Positions 17,052 to 27,093 of a stretch of DNA of 57,809 nucleotides are shown piece by piece. Numbering within the stretch: position 1 is the first letter of the stretch; every line of letters begins with the position of its first letter. The notes beneath the pieces were generated by a model, which was given only the letters and a program-made list of their open reading frames with translations, searched no databases and was not told the origin of the DNA. The position numbers were made by a program, and so were the translations under genes. This stretch comes from SVEL01 sp045126215 (GTDB taxonomy: Bacteria > Bacillota > Clostridia > Lachnospirales > Lachnospiraceae). The stretch spans positions 1-57,809 of the forward strand of contig JBGVOD010000042.1 in the NCBI GenBank assembly GCA_045126215.1, read 5' to 3'.

Positions 17052-17888
17052 TTATTTTGACTTTTTAACATATATCAACCAGTAAAGTAATCCTACAACT
17101 AGCCCTCCACCAATGATATTACCTATAGTAACCGGAACTAGATTTGTTACAAAGAAATTTTCCCAATTAACAGATGCAATCTGCTCAGCTGTTAATCCAT
17201 AATGTTCCATAGCGGCTTCCACTGCAACAGAATTACCTTTTTCGAAGATGCCCATTGGAATAAAATACATATTTGCAACACAATGCTCATAACCTGATGC
17301 AACAAAAATCCAAATAGGAAAGAACATTGCAAGAATTTTACCAGCAACATTTTTTGTAGAATATGTAACCCAGACAGCAATACAAACAAGTACATTGCAG
17401 AAAATGCCCATTATTAGTGCTGGAACAAATTCCATTGTACATTTTCCATAGGCTACATTGATTGCATATGCACCAAGCTGTCCACCGCCCATATTCATCT
17501 GAGTCGTATTACTCATAAGGAATGTATATACCACACCACCTACAAGATTTCCAAGATATACAAAAAACCAGTTTTTCAACATGGCTGATGTTCTAATCTT
17601 CTTTTCAGCAACAGCCATTGTCATAAGACAGTTGCCTGTGAAAAGTTCTGCTCCTGCAAACAAAACCATTAACAATCCAGCTGCAAACAATGCACCTGAT
17701 AATGTTTTTGAAAGACCTGCACTTGAAATACCATATCCGGCAACACTTGAGGCATTACCTGCTAATGCAATGAATAAACCTGCCATTATTCCAAGCAGGA
17801 ACTGTTTCCACCATTTTAGTCCAGCTTTTTTTACACCTACATTTACCGTAAATTCAGCAATCTCAGCTGGCGATAATAAATCGTTCAT
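17052..17888 (-). CDS. focA: Formate/nitrite transporter family protein
   Basis: 278 residues from the ATG at 17886-17888, preceded by AAGGAGATACTT; the upstream ATG lies inside that binding site. Six membrane helices with the family signatures: FLLGIMAGLFIALAG, FAGAELFTGNCLMT and a long NLVGGV segment, plus GIFCNVLVCIAVW. FNT channels pass formate, nitrite or hydrosulfide across the cytoplasmic membrane as pentamers. Formate is the likeliest substrate in a fermenter, but no pfl gene is nearby. The gene is co-directional with rpoBC, separated from it by a hairpin and 53 bp, so read-through expression is possible. Confidence 0.85.
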   Translation of the reverse strand: MNDLLSPAEIAEFTVNVGVKKAGLKWWKQFLLGIMAGLFIALAGNASSVAGYGISSAGLSKTLSGALFAAGLLMVLFAGAELFTGNCLMTMAVAEKKIRTSAMLKNWFFVYLGNLVGGVVYTFLMSNTTQMNMGGGQLGAYAINVAYGKCTMEFVPALIMGIFCNVLVCIAVWVTYSTKNVAGKILAMFFPIWIFVASGYEHCVANMYFIPMGIFEKGNSVAVEAAMEHYGLTAEQIASVNWENFFVTNLVPVTIGNIIGGGLVVGLLYWLIYVKKSK

Positions 17889-17911
17889 AAGTATCTCCTT
17901 CATATCAAGTT

Positions 17912-17937
17912 AAATCCCCCGCCGAAGCGAGGGACTT
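17912..17937 (-). terminator. GC-rich hairpin between rpoC and focA
   Basis: On the minus strand AAGTCCCTCGC pairs with GCGGGGGATTT (two G-U pairs) around the stable tetraloop TTCG. The U-run is short (TTTAACTTG), so termination is probably partial. It starts 5 bases after the rpoC stop. Confidence 0.65.
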
Positions 17938-17941
17938 AATA

Positions 17942-20900
17942 TTATTCTTCCTCAGAAACTGCAACTATTTCATCTGATGTATCAACGTTAATAACATTTT
18001 CATCATCTAATACATTTATTTCTTCTGATTCTGTATCAAGTTTTACTGAACGGTATCTTCTCATACCTGTACCGGCTGGAATCAACTGACCAATAATAAC
18101 ATTTTCCTTAAGACCGATAAGTGGATCAACCTTACCATTAATAGCGGCTTCTGTAAGAACCTTAGTTGTTTCCTGGAACGAAGCTGCTGAGAAGAATGAA
18201 TTAGTAGCAAGAGAAGCCTTTGTAATACCAAGCATTACCTGCTTACCCTCTGCTGGTCGTTTTCCTTCAGCTATAAGTTTTTCATTTATTTCATTGAAAT
18301 CAAGTACATCTACAGATGTTCCTGGGAGGAATTCTGAATCTCCACCCTCTTCAATCTTAACTTTCTTAAGCATCTGACGAACAATTACTTCGATATGTTT
18401 ATCGTTGATTTCAACACCCTGTAAACGGTATACTCTCTGAACTTCCTGAATCATGTAATCCTGAACGGCACGCACACCTTTAATCTTTAAGATATCATGT
18501 GGGTTAACTGAACCTTCTGTAAGTTCATCACCTGCTTCAAGCATTACACCATCCATAATCTTAATTCTTGAACCATAAGGAATCAAGTATGACTTAGAAT
18601 TACCTGTCTCTGGATCTGTGATAACGATCTCACGTTTCTTCTTTGTATCCTTAATTTCAGCCTTACCACCAAACTCTGCAATAATTGCAAGACCCTTTGG
18701 CTTTCTTGCTTCAAATAATTCTTCTACTCTAGGAAGACCCTGTGTAATATCATCACCGGCAACACCACCAGTATGGAATGTTCTCATTGTAAGCTGTGTA
18801 CCAGGTTCACCGATTGACTGAGCTGCGATAATACCAACTGCTTCACCAACCTGTACTGCCTGACCTGTAGCCATATTTGCACCATAACACTTAGCACAAA
18901 CACCAATATGAGATTTACATGAAAGGATTGTTCTAATCTTAACTGTTTCAGGATTTGTCTTCATTACAGCAGCTGCACGCTTAGGAGTAATCATATGATT
19001 CTTCTTAACAATAATATTGCCATCTGCATCTGTTATTGTTTCAGCAGCATATCTGCCTGTAATTCTTTCTTCAAGACTTTCGATTGTTTCTGCTCCATCC
19101 ATAAATGCCTTAATTTCCATATATGGAGTTTCTTTGCCTTCACAACAATCGATTTCACGGATAATTAAATCCTGTGAAACATCTACAAGTCTTCTTGTAA
19201 GGTAACCTGAATCGGCTGTACGAAGAGCTGTATCTGAAAGACCCTTTCTAGCACCATGAGCTGAAATGAAGTATTCCAAAACATCAAGTCCTTCACGGAA
19301 GTTTGACTTAATTGGAAGTTCGATAGTCTTACCTGTTGTATCAGCCATCAAACCACGCATACCAGCAAGCTGTTTAATCTGCTTATCAGAACCACGGGCA
19401 CCTGAATCAGCCATCATATAAATATTGTTATATTTATCAAGACCACCACGAAGTGCTTTTGTTATTTCATTATCGGCATCCTGCCATGTTGTAATAACTT
19501 CTTTATATCTTTCTTCGTCTGTTATAAAACCACGACGGTAGTTTGCTGTAATAGCTTCAACTGTTTCTTCAGCTTCTTTAAGAATTTCTTTCTTCTTTTC
19601 TGGTACTGTCATATCAGAAATTGAAACTGTCATAGCTGCTCTTGTTGAGTACTTGTAACCCATAGCCTTGATATCATCAAGTACTTCTGCAGTCTTTGTA
19701 GCACCATGTGTGTTAATAACTTTTTCAAGAATCTTCTTTAACTGCTTCTTACCTACATGGTAATCAACTTCAAGTTTAAGAATATCTTCCTTTGTTTCTC
19801 TTGATGTAAGACCAAGATCCTGTGGAAGAATTTCATTGAAAATAAATCTACCGAGTGTTGATTCAACAATACCTGTGATTACTTCACCATCTTCTGCAGT
19901 TCTTGTTACTCTTACAGATATCTTTGAATGAAGTGTAATTGCACCATTTTCATATGCAAGAATAGCTTCATTTACATTCTTAAAGAACTTGCCTTCACCC
20001 TTTGCACCTGGTCTTTCCTGTGTAAGGTAGTAAATACCAAGAACCATATCCTGTGAAGGAACGGCAACAGGACCACCATCTGATGGTTTAAGTAAGTTGT
20101 TTGGTGAAAGAAGTAAAAATCTACATTCAGCCTGAGCTTCAACTGAAAGTGGAAGATGAACAGCCATCTGGTCACCATCGAAGTCGGCGTTGAACGCTGT
20201 ACATACCAATGGATGAAGCTTAATAGCCTTACCTTCAACAAGGATTGGCTCAAAAGCCTGAATACCAAGTCTGTGAAGTGTAGGAGCACGGTTTAACATA
20301 ACCGGATGTTCTTTGATAACATCCTCAAGTACATCCCATACTTCTGGTCTTAATGTTTCAACCATTTTCTTAGCCTGCTTAATGTTATGAGCAAGACCAT
20401 TTGCTGTAAGTTCTTTCATAACGAATGGCTTAAATAATTCAATTGCCATTTCCTTTGGAAGACCACACTGGTAAATCTTAAGTTCAGGACCAACTACGAT
20501 AACTGAACGTCCAGAGTAGTCAACACGCTTACCAAGTAAGTTCTGACGGAAACGTCCCTGCTTACCCTTTAACATATCTGATAAAGACTTAAGTGCTCTA
20601 TTACCAGGACCTGTTACAGGACGACCACGTCTACCATTATCAATAAGTGCATCTACAGCTTCCTGAAGCATTCTCTTTTCATTTCTGACAATGATTTCAG
20701 GAGCGCCTAAATCAAGAAGTCTCTGTAAACGGTTATTTCTGTTAATAATTCTTCTGTATAAGTCATTTAAATCACTCGTAGCAAAACGACCACCATCAAG
20801 CTGAACCATAGGTCTGATGTCTGGTGGGATTACAGGTACTACTGTAAGAATCATCCACTCAGGTCTGTTTCCTGAAGCTCTGAATGCTTCAACTACTTCA

Positions 20901-21607
20901 AGTCTCTTAATAATTCTAGCTCTCTTCTGTCCTGAGCTTTCTGCAAGTTCAGCCTTTAATTCTTCTGAATCTTTTTCAAGGTCAATTGCCTTTAATAACT
21001 CTAAAACAGCTTCGGCACCCATACCTACACGGAATGTGTCGCCATACTTATCATAAGCATCTCTATATTCCTTTTCAGAAAGAACCTGCTTATACATAAG
21101 ATCTGTATCTCCAGCATCAAGTACAATGTATGATGCGAAGTATAATACTTTTTCAAGAATTCTTGGTGATAAATCAAGGATAAGACCCATTCTACTTGGG
21201 ATACCCTTAAAATACCAAATATGTGAAACAGGAGCTGCAAGTTCAATACGTCCCATACGCTCTCTACGTACGCTGGACTTTGTAACTTCTACGCCACATC
21301 TATCACAGATAACACCTTTGTGTCTAATCTTTTTATATTTACCACAATGACATTCCCAGTCTTTGCTTGGTCCAAAAATCTTTTCACAGAACAAACCATC
21401 TCTTTCAGGTTTAAGTGTTCTATAATTGATTGTTTCAGGCTTTAAAACATTCCCTTCCTGATTCCATCTTTCCCATGCCTCTGATTCTTTGTCAGCAGGT
21501 TCTGGTGTTCTGTGAGACCATTCTCTGATCTTCTCTGGTGAAGCTAAACCAATCTTAATCTTGTCAAATGTCATTGGCTGATATGTTGACTGTTTTTTTT
21601 CTGGCAT
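17942..21607 (-). CDS. rpoC: RNA polymerase subunit beta'
   Basis: 1221 residues from the ATG at 21607, with GGGAG eight bases upstream; a GTG three codons earlier lies too close to the binding site. Seen: zinc ribbon near the N-terminus (CHCGKYKKIRHKGVICDRCG), the active-site NADFDGDQMAVH with three Asp ligands, bridge-helix and trigger-loop stretches (SGARGSDKQIKQLAGMRGLM, TMRTFHTGG) and the second zinc site (CKSHIGVCAKCYG). Core enzyme of transcription with RpoA, RpoB and sigma. rpoB is 10-20 bp upstream. No insertion or frameshift seen; length is normal for Firmicutes. Confidence 0.99.
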   Translation of the reverse strand: MPEKKQSTYQPMTFDKIKIGLASPEKIREWSHRTPEPADKESEAWERWNQEGNVLKPETINYRTLKPERDGLFCEKIFGPSKDWECHCGKYKKIRHKGVICDRCGVEVTKSSVRRERMGRIELAAPVSHIWYFKGIPSRMGLILDLSPRILEKVLYFASYIVLDAGDTDLMYKQVLSEKEYRDAYDKYGDTFRVGMGAEAVLELLKAIDLEKDSEELKAELAESSGQKRARIIKRLEVVEAFRASGNRPEWMILTVVPVIPPDIRPMVQLDGGRFATSDLNDLYRRIINRNNRLQRLLDLGAPEIIVRNEKRMLQEAVDALIDNGRRGRPVTGPGNRALKSLSDMLKGKQGRFRQNLLGKRVDYSGRSVIVVGPELKIYQCGLPKEMAIELFKPFVMKELTANGLAHNIKQAKKMVETLRPEVWDVLEDVIKEHPVMLNRAPTLHRLGIQAFEPILVEGKAIKLHPLVCTAFNADFDGDQMAVHLPLSVEAQAECRFLLLSPNNLLKPSDGGPVAVPSQDMVLGIYYLTQERPGAKGEGKFFKNVNEAILAYENGAITLHSKISVRVTRTAEDGEVITGIVESTLGRFIFNEILPQDLGLTSRETKEDILKLEVDYHVGKKQLKKILEKVINTHGATKTAEVLDDIKAMGYKYSTRAAMTVSISDMTVPEKKKEILKEAEETVEAITANYRRGFITDEERYKEVITTWQDADNEITKALRGGLDKYNNIYMMADSGARGSDKQIKQLAGMRGLMADTTGKTIELPIKSNFREGLDVLEYFISAHGARKGLSDTALRTADSGYLTRRLVDVSQDLIIREIDCCEGKETPYMEIKAFMDGAETIESLEERITGRYAAETITDADGNIIVKKNHMITPKRAAAVMKTNPETVKIRTILSCKSHIGVCAKCYGANMATGQAVQVGEAVGIIAAQSIGEPGTQLTMRTFHTGGVAGDDITQGLPRVEELFEARKPKGLAIIAEFGGKAEIKDTKKKREIVITDPETGNSKSYLIPYGSRIKIMDGVMLEAGDELTEGSVNPHDILKIKGVRAVQDYMIQEVQRVYRLQGVEINDKHIEVIVRQMLKKVKIEEGGDSEFLPGTSVDVLDFNEINEKLIAEGKRPAEGKQVMLGITKASLATNSFFSAASFQETTKVLTEAAINGKVDPLIGLKENVIIGQLIPAGTGMRRYRSVKLDTESEEINVLDDENVINVDTSDEIVAVSEEE

Positions 21608-21626
21608 CTTAGTCACTCCCTCCTAC

Positions 21627-24600
21627 TTAGTTCTCATCATCTATATCGTCATAGCTATCATCTGCTTCTTCAACGGCTACAAATTCTTCACCATCGAATT
21701 CCTGTTTTTGATAACCATGTTTTGAATATTCCTCATCATTTTTAACGCTGTCATTACCCATGATTGAATTCCAATCAGTTGTATCGGTATCTATTGTTTC
21801 CTTTAATTCTACCTCTGTATCATCTTCTCTTAATACCTTAATATCAAGTGCAAGTGACTGAAGCTCTTTTAAAAGAACCTTGAATGATTCAGGAATACCT
21901 GGCTCTGGAATATTTTCACCCTTGATAATAGCCTCATATGTCTTTACACGTCCTACAACGTCATCTGACTTAAATGTAAGAATTTCCTGTAATGTATATG
22001 ATGCACCATATGCTTCAAGAGCCCAAACTTCCATTTCACCAAATCTCTGACCACCGAACTGAGCTTTACCACCAAGTGGCTGCTGTGTTACTAATGAGTA
22101 AGGACCTGTTGAACGAGCATGAATCTTATCATCAACAAGATGATGAAGCTTTAAGTAATGCATGTGACCTATTGTAACAGGGCTATCGAAATATTCACCT
22201 GTTCTACCATCACGAAGTCTTACCTTACCATCTCTAGAGATCGGAACACCCTTCCATAATTCTCTATGAGCACGATTTTCGTATAAATAATCCATAATTT
22301 CAGGATCTACACTATCTTTATATTTCGCTTCGAATTCTTCCCACTCTGTATTTACATAGTCGTTAGCCATGTCGAGTGTATCCATAATATCATTTTCGTT
22401 TGCACCATCAAATACTGGTGTAGCAATATTAAAGCCAAGTGCCTTAGCAGCAAGACTTAAATGGATTTCAAGCACCTGTCCAATGTTCATACGCGAAGGT
22501 ACACCAAGTGGATTAAGTACGATATCAAGTGGACGACCATTTGGAAGGAATGGCATATCTTCTACAGGTAATACACGGGAAACAACACCCTTGTTACCAT
22601 GACGACCAGCCATCTTATCACCAACAGAAATCTTTCTCTTCTGTGCAATATAGATTCTAACTGACTGATTTACGCCTGGTGACAATTCATCACCATTTTC
22701 TCTTGTGAATACCTTAGCATCAACAACGATACCATATTCACCATGAGGTACCTTAAGTGAAGTATCTCTAACTTCTCTTGCCTTCTCACCAAAGATTGCT
22801 CTAAGAAGTCTTTCTTCTGCAGTAAGCTCTGTCTCTCCCTTTGGAGTAACTTTACCAACAAGGATATCACCTGCACGAACCTCAGCACCAATTCTGATGA
22901 TACCTCTTTCATCAAGATTCTTTAACGCATCATCACCAACATTTGGAACGTCTCTTGTGATTTCTTCTGGTCCGAGCTTTGTATCTCTTGCTTCTGTTTC
23001 ATATTCTTCAATATGGATAGATGTATAAACATCTTCCTGTACTAATCTCTCGCTAAGAAGAACAGCATCTTCATAGTTGTAACCTTCCCATGTCATAAAA
23101 CCAATAAGAGGATTCTTACCAAGGGCAATTTCACCATTTGCAGTTGATGCACCATCTGCAATAACCTGCCCTGCCTCTACATGTTCACCCTTAAATACGA
23201 TTGGTTTCTGGTTGTAACAGTTAGACTGGTTACTTCTTGAGAACTTAATAAGCTTATATGTTTCTGTTGTTCCATCATCATCATACTTCATTGTAATAGA
23301 TTTTGATGTAGAACGTTCAATTGTACCTGCACGCTTAGCTACCACACATACACCTGAGTCAACAGCTGCCTTAGCTTCCATACCTGTACCAACTACAGGA
23401 GCTTCTGTTGTAAGAAGTGGAACTGCCTGACGCTGCATGTTTGAACCCATAAGAGCACGGTTAGCATCATCGTTTTCAAGGAAAGGAATCATTGATGTAG
23501 CTACAGAGAATACCATCTTTGGAGATACGTCCATAAGATCGATTTTCTTCTTTTCAAACTGTGATGTTTCCTCTCTAAAACGACCTGATACATTAGCCTT
23601 TACAAAATAGCCATTCTCATCAAGTGGTTCATTAGCCTGTGCAACTACGTAATTATCTTCTTCATCAGCTGTTAAGTAAACAACTTCATCTGTAACACGT
23701 GGGTTAGCAGGATCTTTTTTATCTACAACTCTGTATGGAGCCTCTACAAATCCATACTCGTTAATTCTTGCATATGTAGCAAGTGAGTTAATAAGACCGA
23801 TGTTTGGACCTTCAGGTGTTTCAATAGGACACATTCTACCATAATGTGAATAGTGAACGTCTCGAACCTCGAATCCGGCTCTATCTCTTGAAAGACCGCC
23901 AGGACCAAGAGCTGATAAACGTCTCTTGTGGGTAAGCTCACCAAGAGGATTGTTCTGATCCATAAACTGTGACAACTGTGAACTTCCGAAGAACTCTTTT
24001 ACAGCTGCTGTTACAGGTTTAATATTAATAAGTGACTGTGGTGATACACTTTCAAGATCCTGTGTTGTCATTCTTTCACGAACAACTCTTTCCATTCTTG
24101 AAAGACCAATTCTGTACTGGTTCTGTAACAATTCACCAACAGCTCTGATTCTTCTGTTTCCTAAGTGATCGATATCATCTGTTGTACCGATGCCATACTC
24201 AAGATTTAAGCAATAGTTAATAGAAGCAATGATATCTTCCTTTGTAATATGCTTTGGAACTAATTCTGCTGCATTTCTGGAAATAGCTTCCTTTAAATCT
24301 TCTTCATTGTCATTTTCTTCAAGAATCTGAGCGAGAACAGGATAGAATACATTCTCTGTAATGCCAAGTTCTTTACAATCAAAATCAACATAAGAGTTAA
24401 TATCAACAGTTAAGTTTGACATAACCTTTACATTTCTTTCTTCTGTCTGAATCCATACAAAAGGAACAGCTGCATTCTGAATTTCAATAGCCATTTCTTC
24501 TGTTACAACATCACCTGCACTTGCAATGATTTCACCAGTTGCCTGATTAATAACATCTTCTGCAAGTACCTGATTCTTGATTCTTGCCTTATATGCAAGC

Positions 24601-25454
24601 TTCTTGTTAAATTTATATCTACCAACCTTTGCAAGGTCATATCTTCTAGCATCAAAGAACATACCAGAAATAAGGCTCTCTGCGCTATCAACGCTAAGAG
24701 GTTCTCCTGGACGAATCTTCTTGTATAACTCTAATAAACCATCCTGATAATTATCAGATGGATCTTTTTCAATACTTGCTAAAAGCTTTGGTTCCTCACC
24801 AAATAAATCTATAATTTCAGCATTAGTACCAAAACCTAATGCTCTGATAAGCACTGTAACAGGAACCTTTCTTGTTCTGTCTACACGTACATAGAATATA
24901 TCATTTGAATCAGTTTCGTATTCAAGCCAAGCACCTCTGTTAGGAATAACAGTAGATGAAAATAACTTCTTACCAATCTTATCGAACGCGATACCATAAT
25001 AGATACCAGGAGAACGAACTAACTGGCTAACGATAACTCTTTCTGCGCCATTGATTACGAAAGTACCTGTAGCTGTCATAAGAGGTAAATCACCCATGAA
25101 TATTTCATGTTCAGTAATTTCACCTGTTTCCTTATTATGAAGTCTTACCTTCACTTTAAGTGGTGCAGCGTATGTGGCATCTCTTTCTTTGCACTCTTCA
25201 ATTGAATACTTAACATCATCTTCACAAAGCTGGAATCCTACAAATTCCAAACTGAGATGGTTGCTGTAATCTTCAATTGGAGATATGTCTTCGAAAACTT
25301 CTTTAAGACCTTCATCCAAGAACCACTTGTATGAGTCTTTCTGAATTTCAATAAAGTTAGGCATCTCAAGAACCTCTTTTTGTCTTGAGTAGCTCATTCT
25401 TACGCTCTTGCCTGATTTCACCGGATGCATTCTGTAATTCTCCATTTTTGACAT
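21627..25454 (-). CDS. rpoB: RNA polymerase subunit beta
   Basis: 1275 residues. Diagnostic parts: VRMSYSRQKEVLEMPN at the N-terminus, the rifampicin region SSQLSQFMDQNNPLGELTHKRRLSALGPGG in wild-type (sensitive) form, GPNIGLINSLATYARINEYG and the C-terminal GGKAQFGGQRFGEMEVWALEAYGA. The tail is acidic and Asp/Glu-rich. The first ATG (25454) is used; an ATG three codons later (MENYRMHP) fits family starts equally well. A consensus promoter lies about 100 bp upstream, so rpoBC is expressed independently of rplJL, from which it is separated by 3.5 kb of other genes. Confidence 0.99.
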   Translation of the reverse strand: MSKMENYRMHPVKSGKSVRMSYSRQKEVLEMPNFIEIQKDSYKWFLDEGLKEVFEDISPIEDYSNHLSLEFVGFQLCEDDVKYSIEECKERDATYAAPLKVKVRLHNKETGEITEHEIFMGDLPLMTATGTFVINGAERVIVSQLVRSPGIYYGIAFDKIGKKLFSSTVIPNRGAWLEYETDSNDIFYVRVDRTRKVPVTVLIRALGFGTNAEIIDLFGEEPKLLASIEKDPSDNYQDGLLELYKKIRPGEPLSVDSAESLISGMFFDARRYDLAKVGRYKFNKKLAYKARIKNQVLAEDVINQATGEIIASAGDVVTEEMAIEIQNAAVPFVWIQTEERNVKVMSNLTVDINSYVDFDCKELGITENVFYPVLAQILEENDNEEDLKEAISRNAAELVPKHITKEDIIASINYCLNLEYGIGTTDDIDHLGNRRIRAVGELLQNQYRIGLSRMERVVRERMTTQDLESVSPQSLINIKPVTAAVKEFFGSSQLSQFMDQNNPLGELTHKRRLSALGPGGLSRDRAGFEVRDVHYSHYGRMCPIETPEGPNIGLINSLATYARINEYGFVEAPYRVVDKKDPANPRVTDEVVYLTADEEDNYVVAQANEPLDENGYFVKANVSGRFREETSQFEKKKIDLMDVSPKMVFSVATSMIPFLENDDANRALMGSNMQRQAVPLLTTEAPVVGTGMEAKAAVDSGVCVVAKRAGTIERSTSKSITMKYDDDGTTETYKLIKFSRSNQSNCYNQKPIVFKGEHVEAGQVIADGASTANGEIALGKNPLIGFMTWEGYNYEDAVLLSERLVQEDVYTSIHIEEYETEARDTKLGPEEITRDVPNVGDDALKNLDERGIIRIGAEVRAGDILVGKVTPKGETELTAEERLLRAIFGEKAREVRDTSLKVPHGEYGIVVDAKVFTRENGDELSPGVNQSVRIYIAQKRKISVGDKMAGRHGNKGVVSRVLPVEDMPFLPNGRPLDIVLNPLGVPSRMNIGQVLEIHLSLAAKALGFNIATPVFDGANENDIMDTLDMANDYVNTEWEEFEAKYKDSVDPEIMDYLYENRAHRELWKGVPISRDGKVRLRDGRTGEYFDSPVTIGHMHYLKLHHLVDDKIHARSTGPYSLVTQQPLGGKAQFGGQRFGEMEVWALEAYGASYTLQEILTFKSDDVVGRVKTYEAIIKGENIPEPGIPESFKVLLKELQSLALDIKVLREDDTEVELKETIDTDTTDWNSIMGNDSVKNDEEYSKHGYQKQEFDGEEFVAVEEADDSYDDIDDEN

Positions 25455-25556
25455 TCACCCCTGTCCATGTATTCTTAAACCTTCGGGCTTAAGTGGCTTT
25501 TGCTACTAGTTGATAAAAGGGCATAATATTCCCTTTAACGCAATAGTGCATTTCTC

Positions 25557-25585
25557 ATAGTAGCACAACTAGGTAAATATGTCAA
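25557..25585 (-). promoter_or_regulatory. Sigma-A promoter of rpoBC
   Basis: TTGACA (25580-25585), 17-bp spacer, TACTAT (25557-25562). It begins 34 bp after the stop of the ABC ATPase gene, with no terminator hairpin visible between them, so transport-operon read-through into rpoB is possible. Confidence 0.8.
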
Positions 25586-25618
25586 TAAAAGATTTTATTT
25601 TTATTCTATTTTTTTATT

Positions 25619-26407
25619 CTAATTTTCATTGTATCGTGAAAGAAACTGTTTTGTTCTCTCTTCTTTTGGATTCTCAATAACTTCTCTTGCTGGACCTTTT
25701 TCTACAATTACGCCACCATCCATAAAAATGATCTCATCTGCTACATCTCTGGCAAAAGCCATTTCATGAGTAACAATAATCATTGTAGTCTTCTTTTCTG
25801 CAAGTCCTCTTATAACCTTTAATACCTCTCCGGTAAGTTCAGGATCAAGAGCAGATGTAGGCTCATCAAAACATAATATTTCAGGTTCAAGTGCAAGTGC
25901 TCTCGCGATAGCAACTCGCTGCTGCTGTCCTCCTGAAAGTTCATGAGGATAATGATTCATTCTGTCCTTAAGTCCCATCTGCTCAAGCAATATTGCACCA
26001 TGTTCATCTATCTGTCGTAATATTTCTTTCTTGTTCTGCTTATAATCAGCTCTTTCCTTTGCTATCAGCTTTTCAGCAAGAGTAACATTTTCAAGTGCTG
26101 TATACTGTGGAAACAGATTAAATGACTGAAACACCATACCGAAATGAAGTCTCTTCTTACGAAGCTCCTTACTGCTTTCCTTTCCATTATGTGTTTCAGA
26201 ATCAAATAATGTATCTCCCATTACAACAATACTGCCCTCACTTGGTGTTTCAAGGAAGTTAAGGCACCTAAGAAGTGTGGTCTTTCCTGAACCTGATGAA
26301 CCTATAATTGCAAGGGAATTTCCTTTTTCCAGTGAAAAACTTATATCTTTTAATACTTTTGTTTTTCCGAAGTGCTTTTCAAGGTTTTTAACTTCTAATA
26401 TCGCCAT
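25619..26407 (-). CDS. Polar amino-acid ABC transporter ATPase (GlnQ-like)
   Basis: 262 residues from the ATG at 26407, seven bases after AGGAGG; a GTG two codons earlier is inside that spacing. Walker A GSSGSGKTTLL, Q-loop FGMVFQSFNLFP, signature LSGGQQQRVAIARALA, Walker B ILCFDEPTSALDPE and switch VTHEMAFA mark the polar amino-acid (GlnQ/HisP) subfamily. It powers uptake at the inner face of the membrane with the permease just upstream. An Asn/Gly-rich insertion (DSETHNGKESSKELRKKR) near residue 70 lengthens the helical region slightly. Substrate not decidable from sequence. Confidence 0.95.
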   Translation of the reverse strand: MAILEVKNLEKHFGKTKVLKDISFSLEKGNSLAIIGSSGSGKTTLLRCLNFLETPSEGSIVVMGDTLFDSETHNGKESSKELRKKRLHFGMVFQSFNLFPQYTALENVTLAEKLIAKERADYKQNKKEILRQIDEHGAILLEQMGLKDRMNHYPHELSGGQQQRVAIARALALEPEILCFDEPTSALDPELTGEVLKVIRGLAEKKTTMIIVTHEMAFARDVADEIIFMDGGVIVEKGPAREVIENPKEERTKQFLSRYNEN

Positions 26408-26418
26408 GTCCACACCTC

Positions 26419-27075
26419 CTAATTAAAGTAGTTAAGTTTCTTTTCAATGAACTTGAATAGAACTGTAAGTATACCAACAAACAACAAATAAAATACACCA
26501 GTATAGAAAAGTGGCCATGTAATACCTGCCGATTTCATAAAGGAGAATCCGGCAAATGTAAGTTCATATGCCGCAATAATTCTCGCTAATGATGTATCTT
26601 TTACTAATGTAATAATTTCATTAGACATTGGATGAATTACTCTCTTAACCATCTGTAGCAATGTAATCTTAAAGAAAATCTGACTTTTTGTCATACCAAG
26701 GACTTCTCCAGCCTCTTTCTGTCCCTTTGGAACACCCTGAATTCCACCCTTGAAAATAACAGAAAAGTAACATGCATAATTGATTGAAAATGCAACAACT
26801 GTAGCAGTAATTCTTCCAGCCTCATCTCCACTCCATATATTATGTCCAAGCCATAGTCCAGGTCCATAGAATACAACAATAAGCTGAAGCATCAATGGAG
26901 TTCCTCTTATTATCCAGATAATAATTTCCATCAGATATCTGAGAGGTCTGAACTTGCTATTGGATGCCAGTGCAAGAATAAGTCCTAAAGGAATCGCAAA
27001 CACCAGTGTTAAAATAAATATTTCAAATGTAGTTGAAAGACCCTCTAGCAGAGTCTTTGTAACCGTCCAAAACAT
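26419..27075 (-). CDS. Polar amino-acid ABC transporter permease (HisM/GlnP family)
   Basis: 218 residues with about five membrane helices. The family loop is clear: RGTPLMLQLIVVFYG near the first third and the ATPase-contacting EAGEVLGMTKSQIFFKITLLQMVKRV (EAA loop) near residue 140. KDTSLARIIAAYEL follows, as in GlnP and HisM. A single permease gene suggests a homodimeric channel. It is 11 bp ahead of the ATPase gene and 18 bp behind the binding protein, one operon. Confidence 0.95.
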   Translation of the reverse strand: MFWTVTKTLLEGLSTTFEIFILTLVFAIPLGLILALASNSKFRPLRYLMEIIIWIIRGTPLMLQLIVVFYGPGLWLGHNIWSGDEAGRITATVVAFSINYACYFSVIFKGGIQGVPKGQKEAGEVLGMTKSQIFFKITLLQMVKRVIHPMSNEIITLVKDTSLARIIAAYELTFAGFSFMKSAGITWPLFYTGVFYLLFVGILTVLFKFIEKKLNYFN

Positions 27076-27093
27076 AGCTTTCTCCTGTGTAAA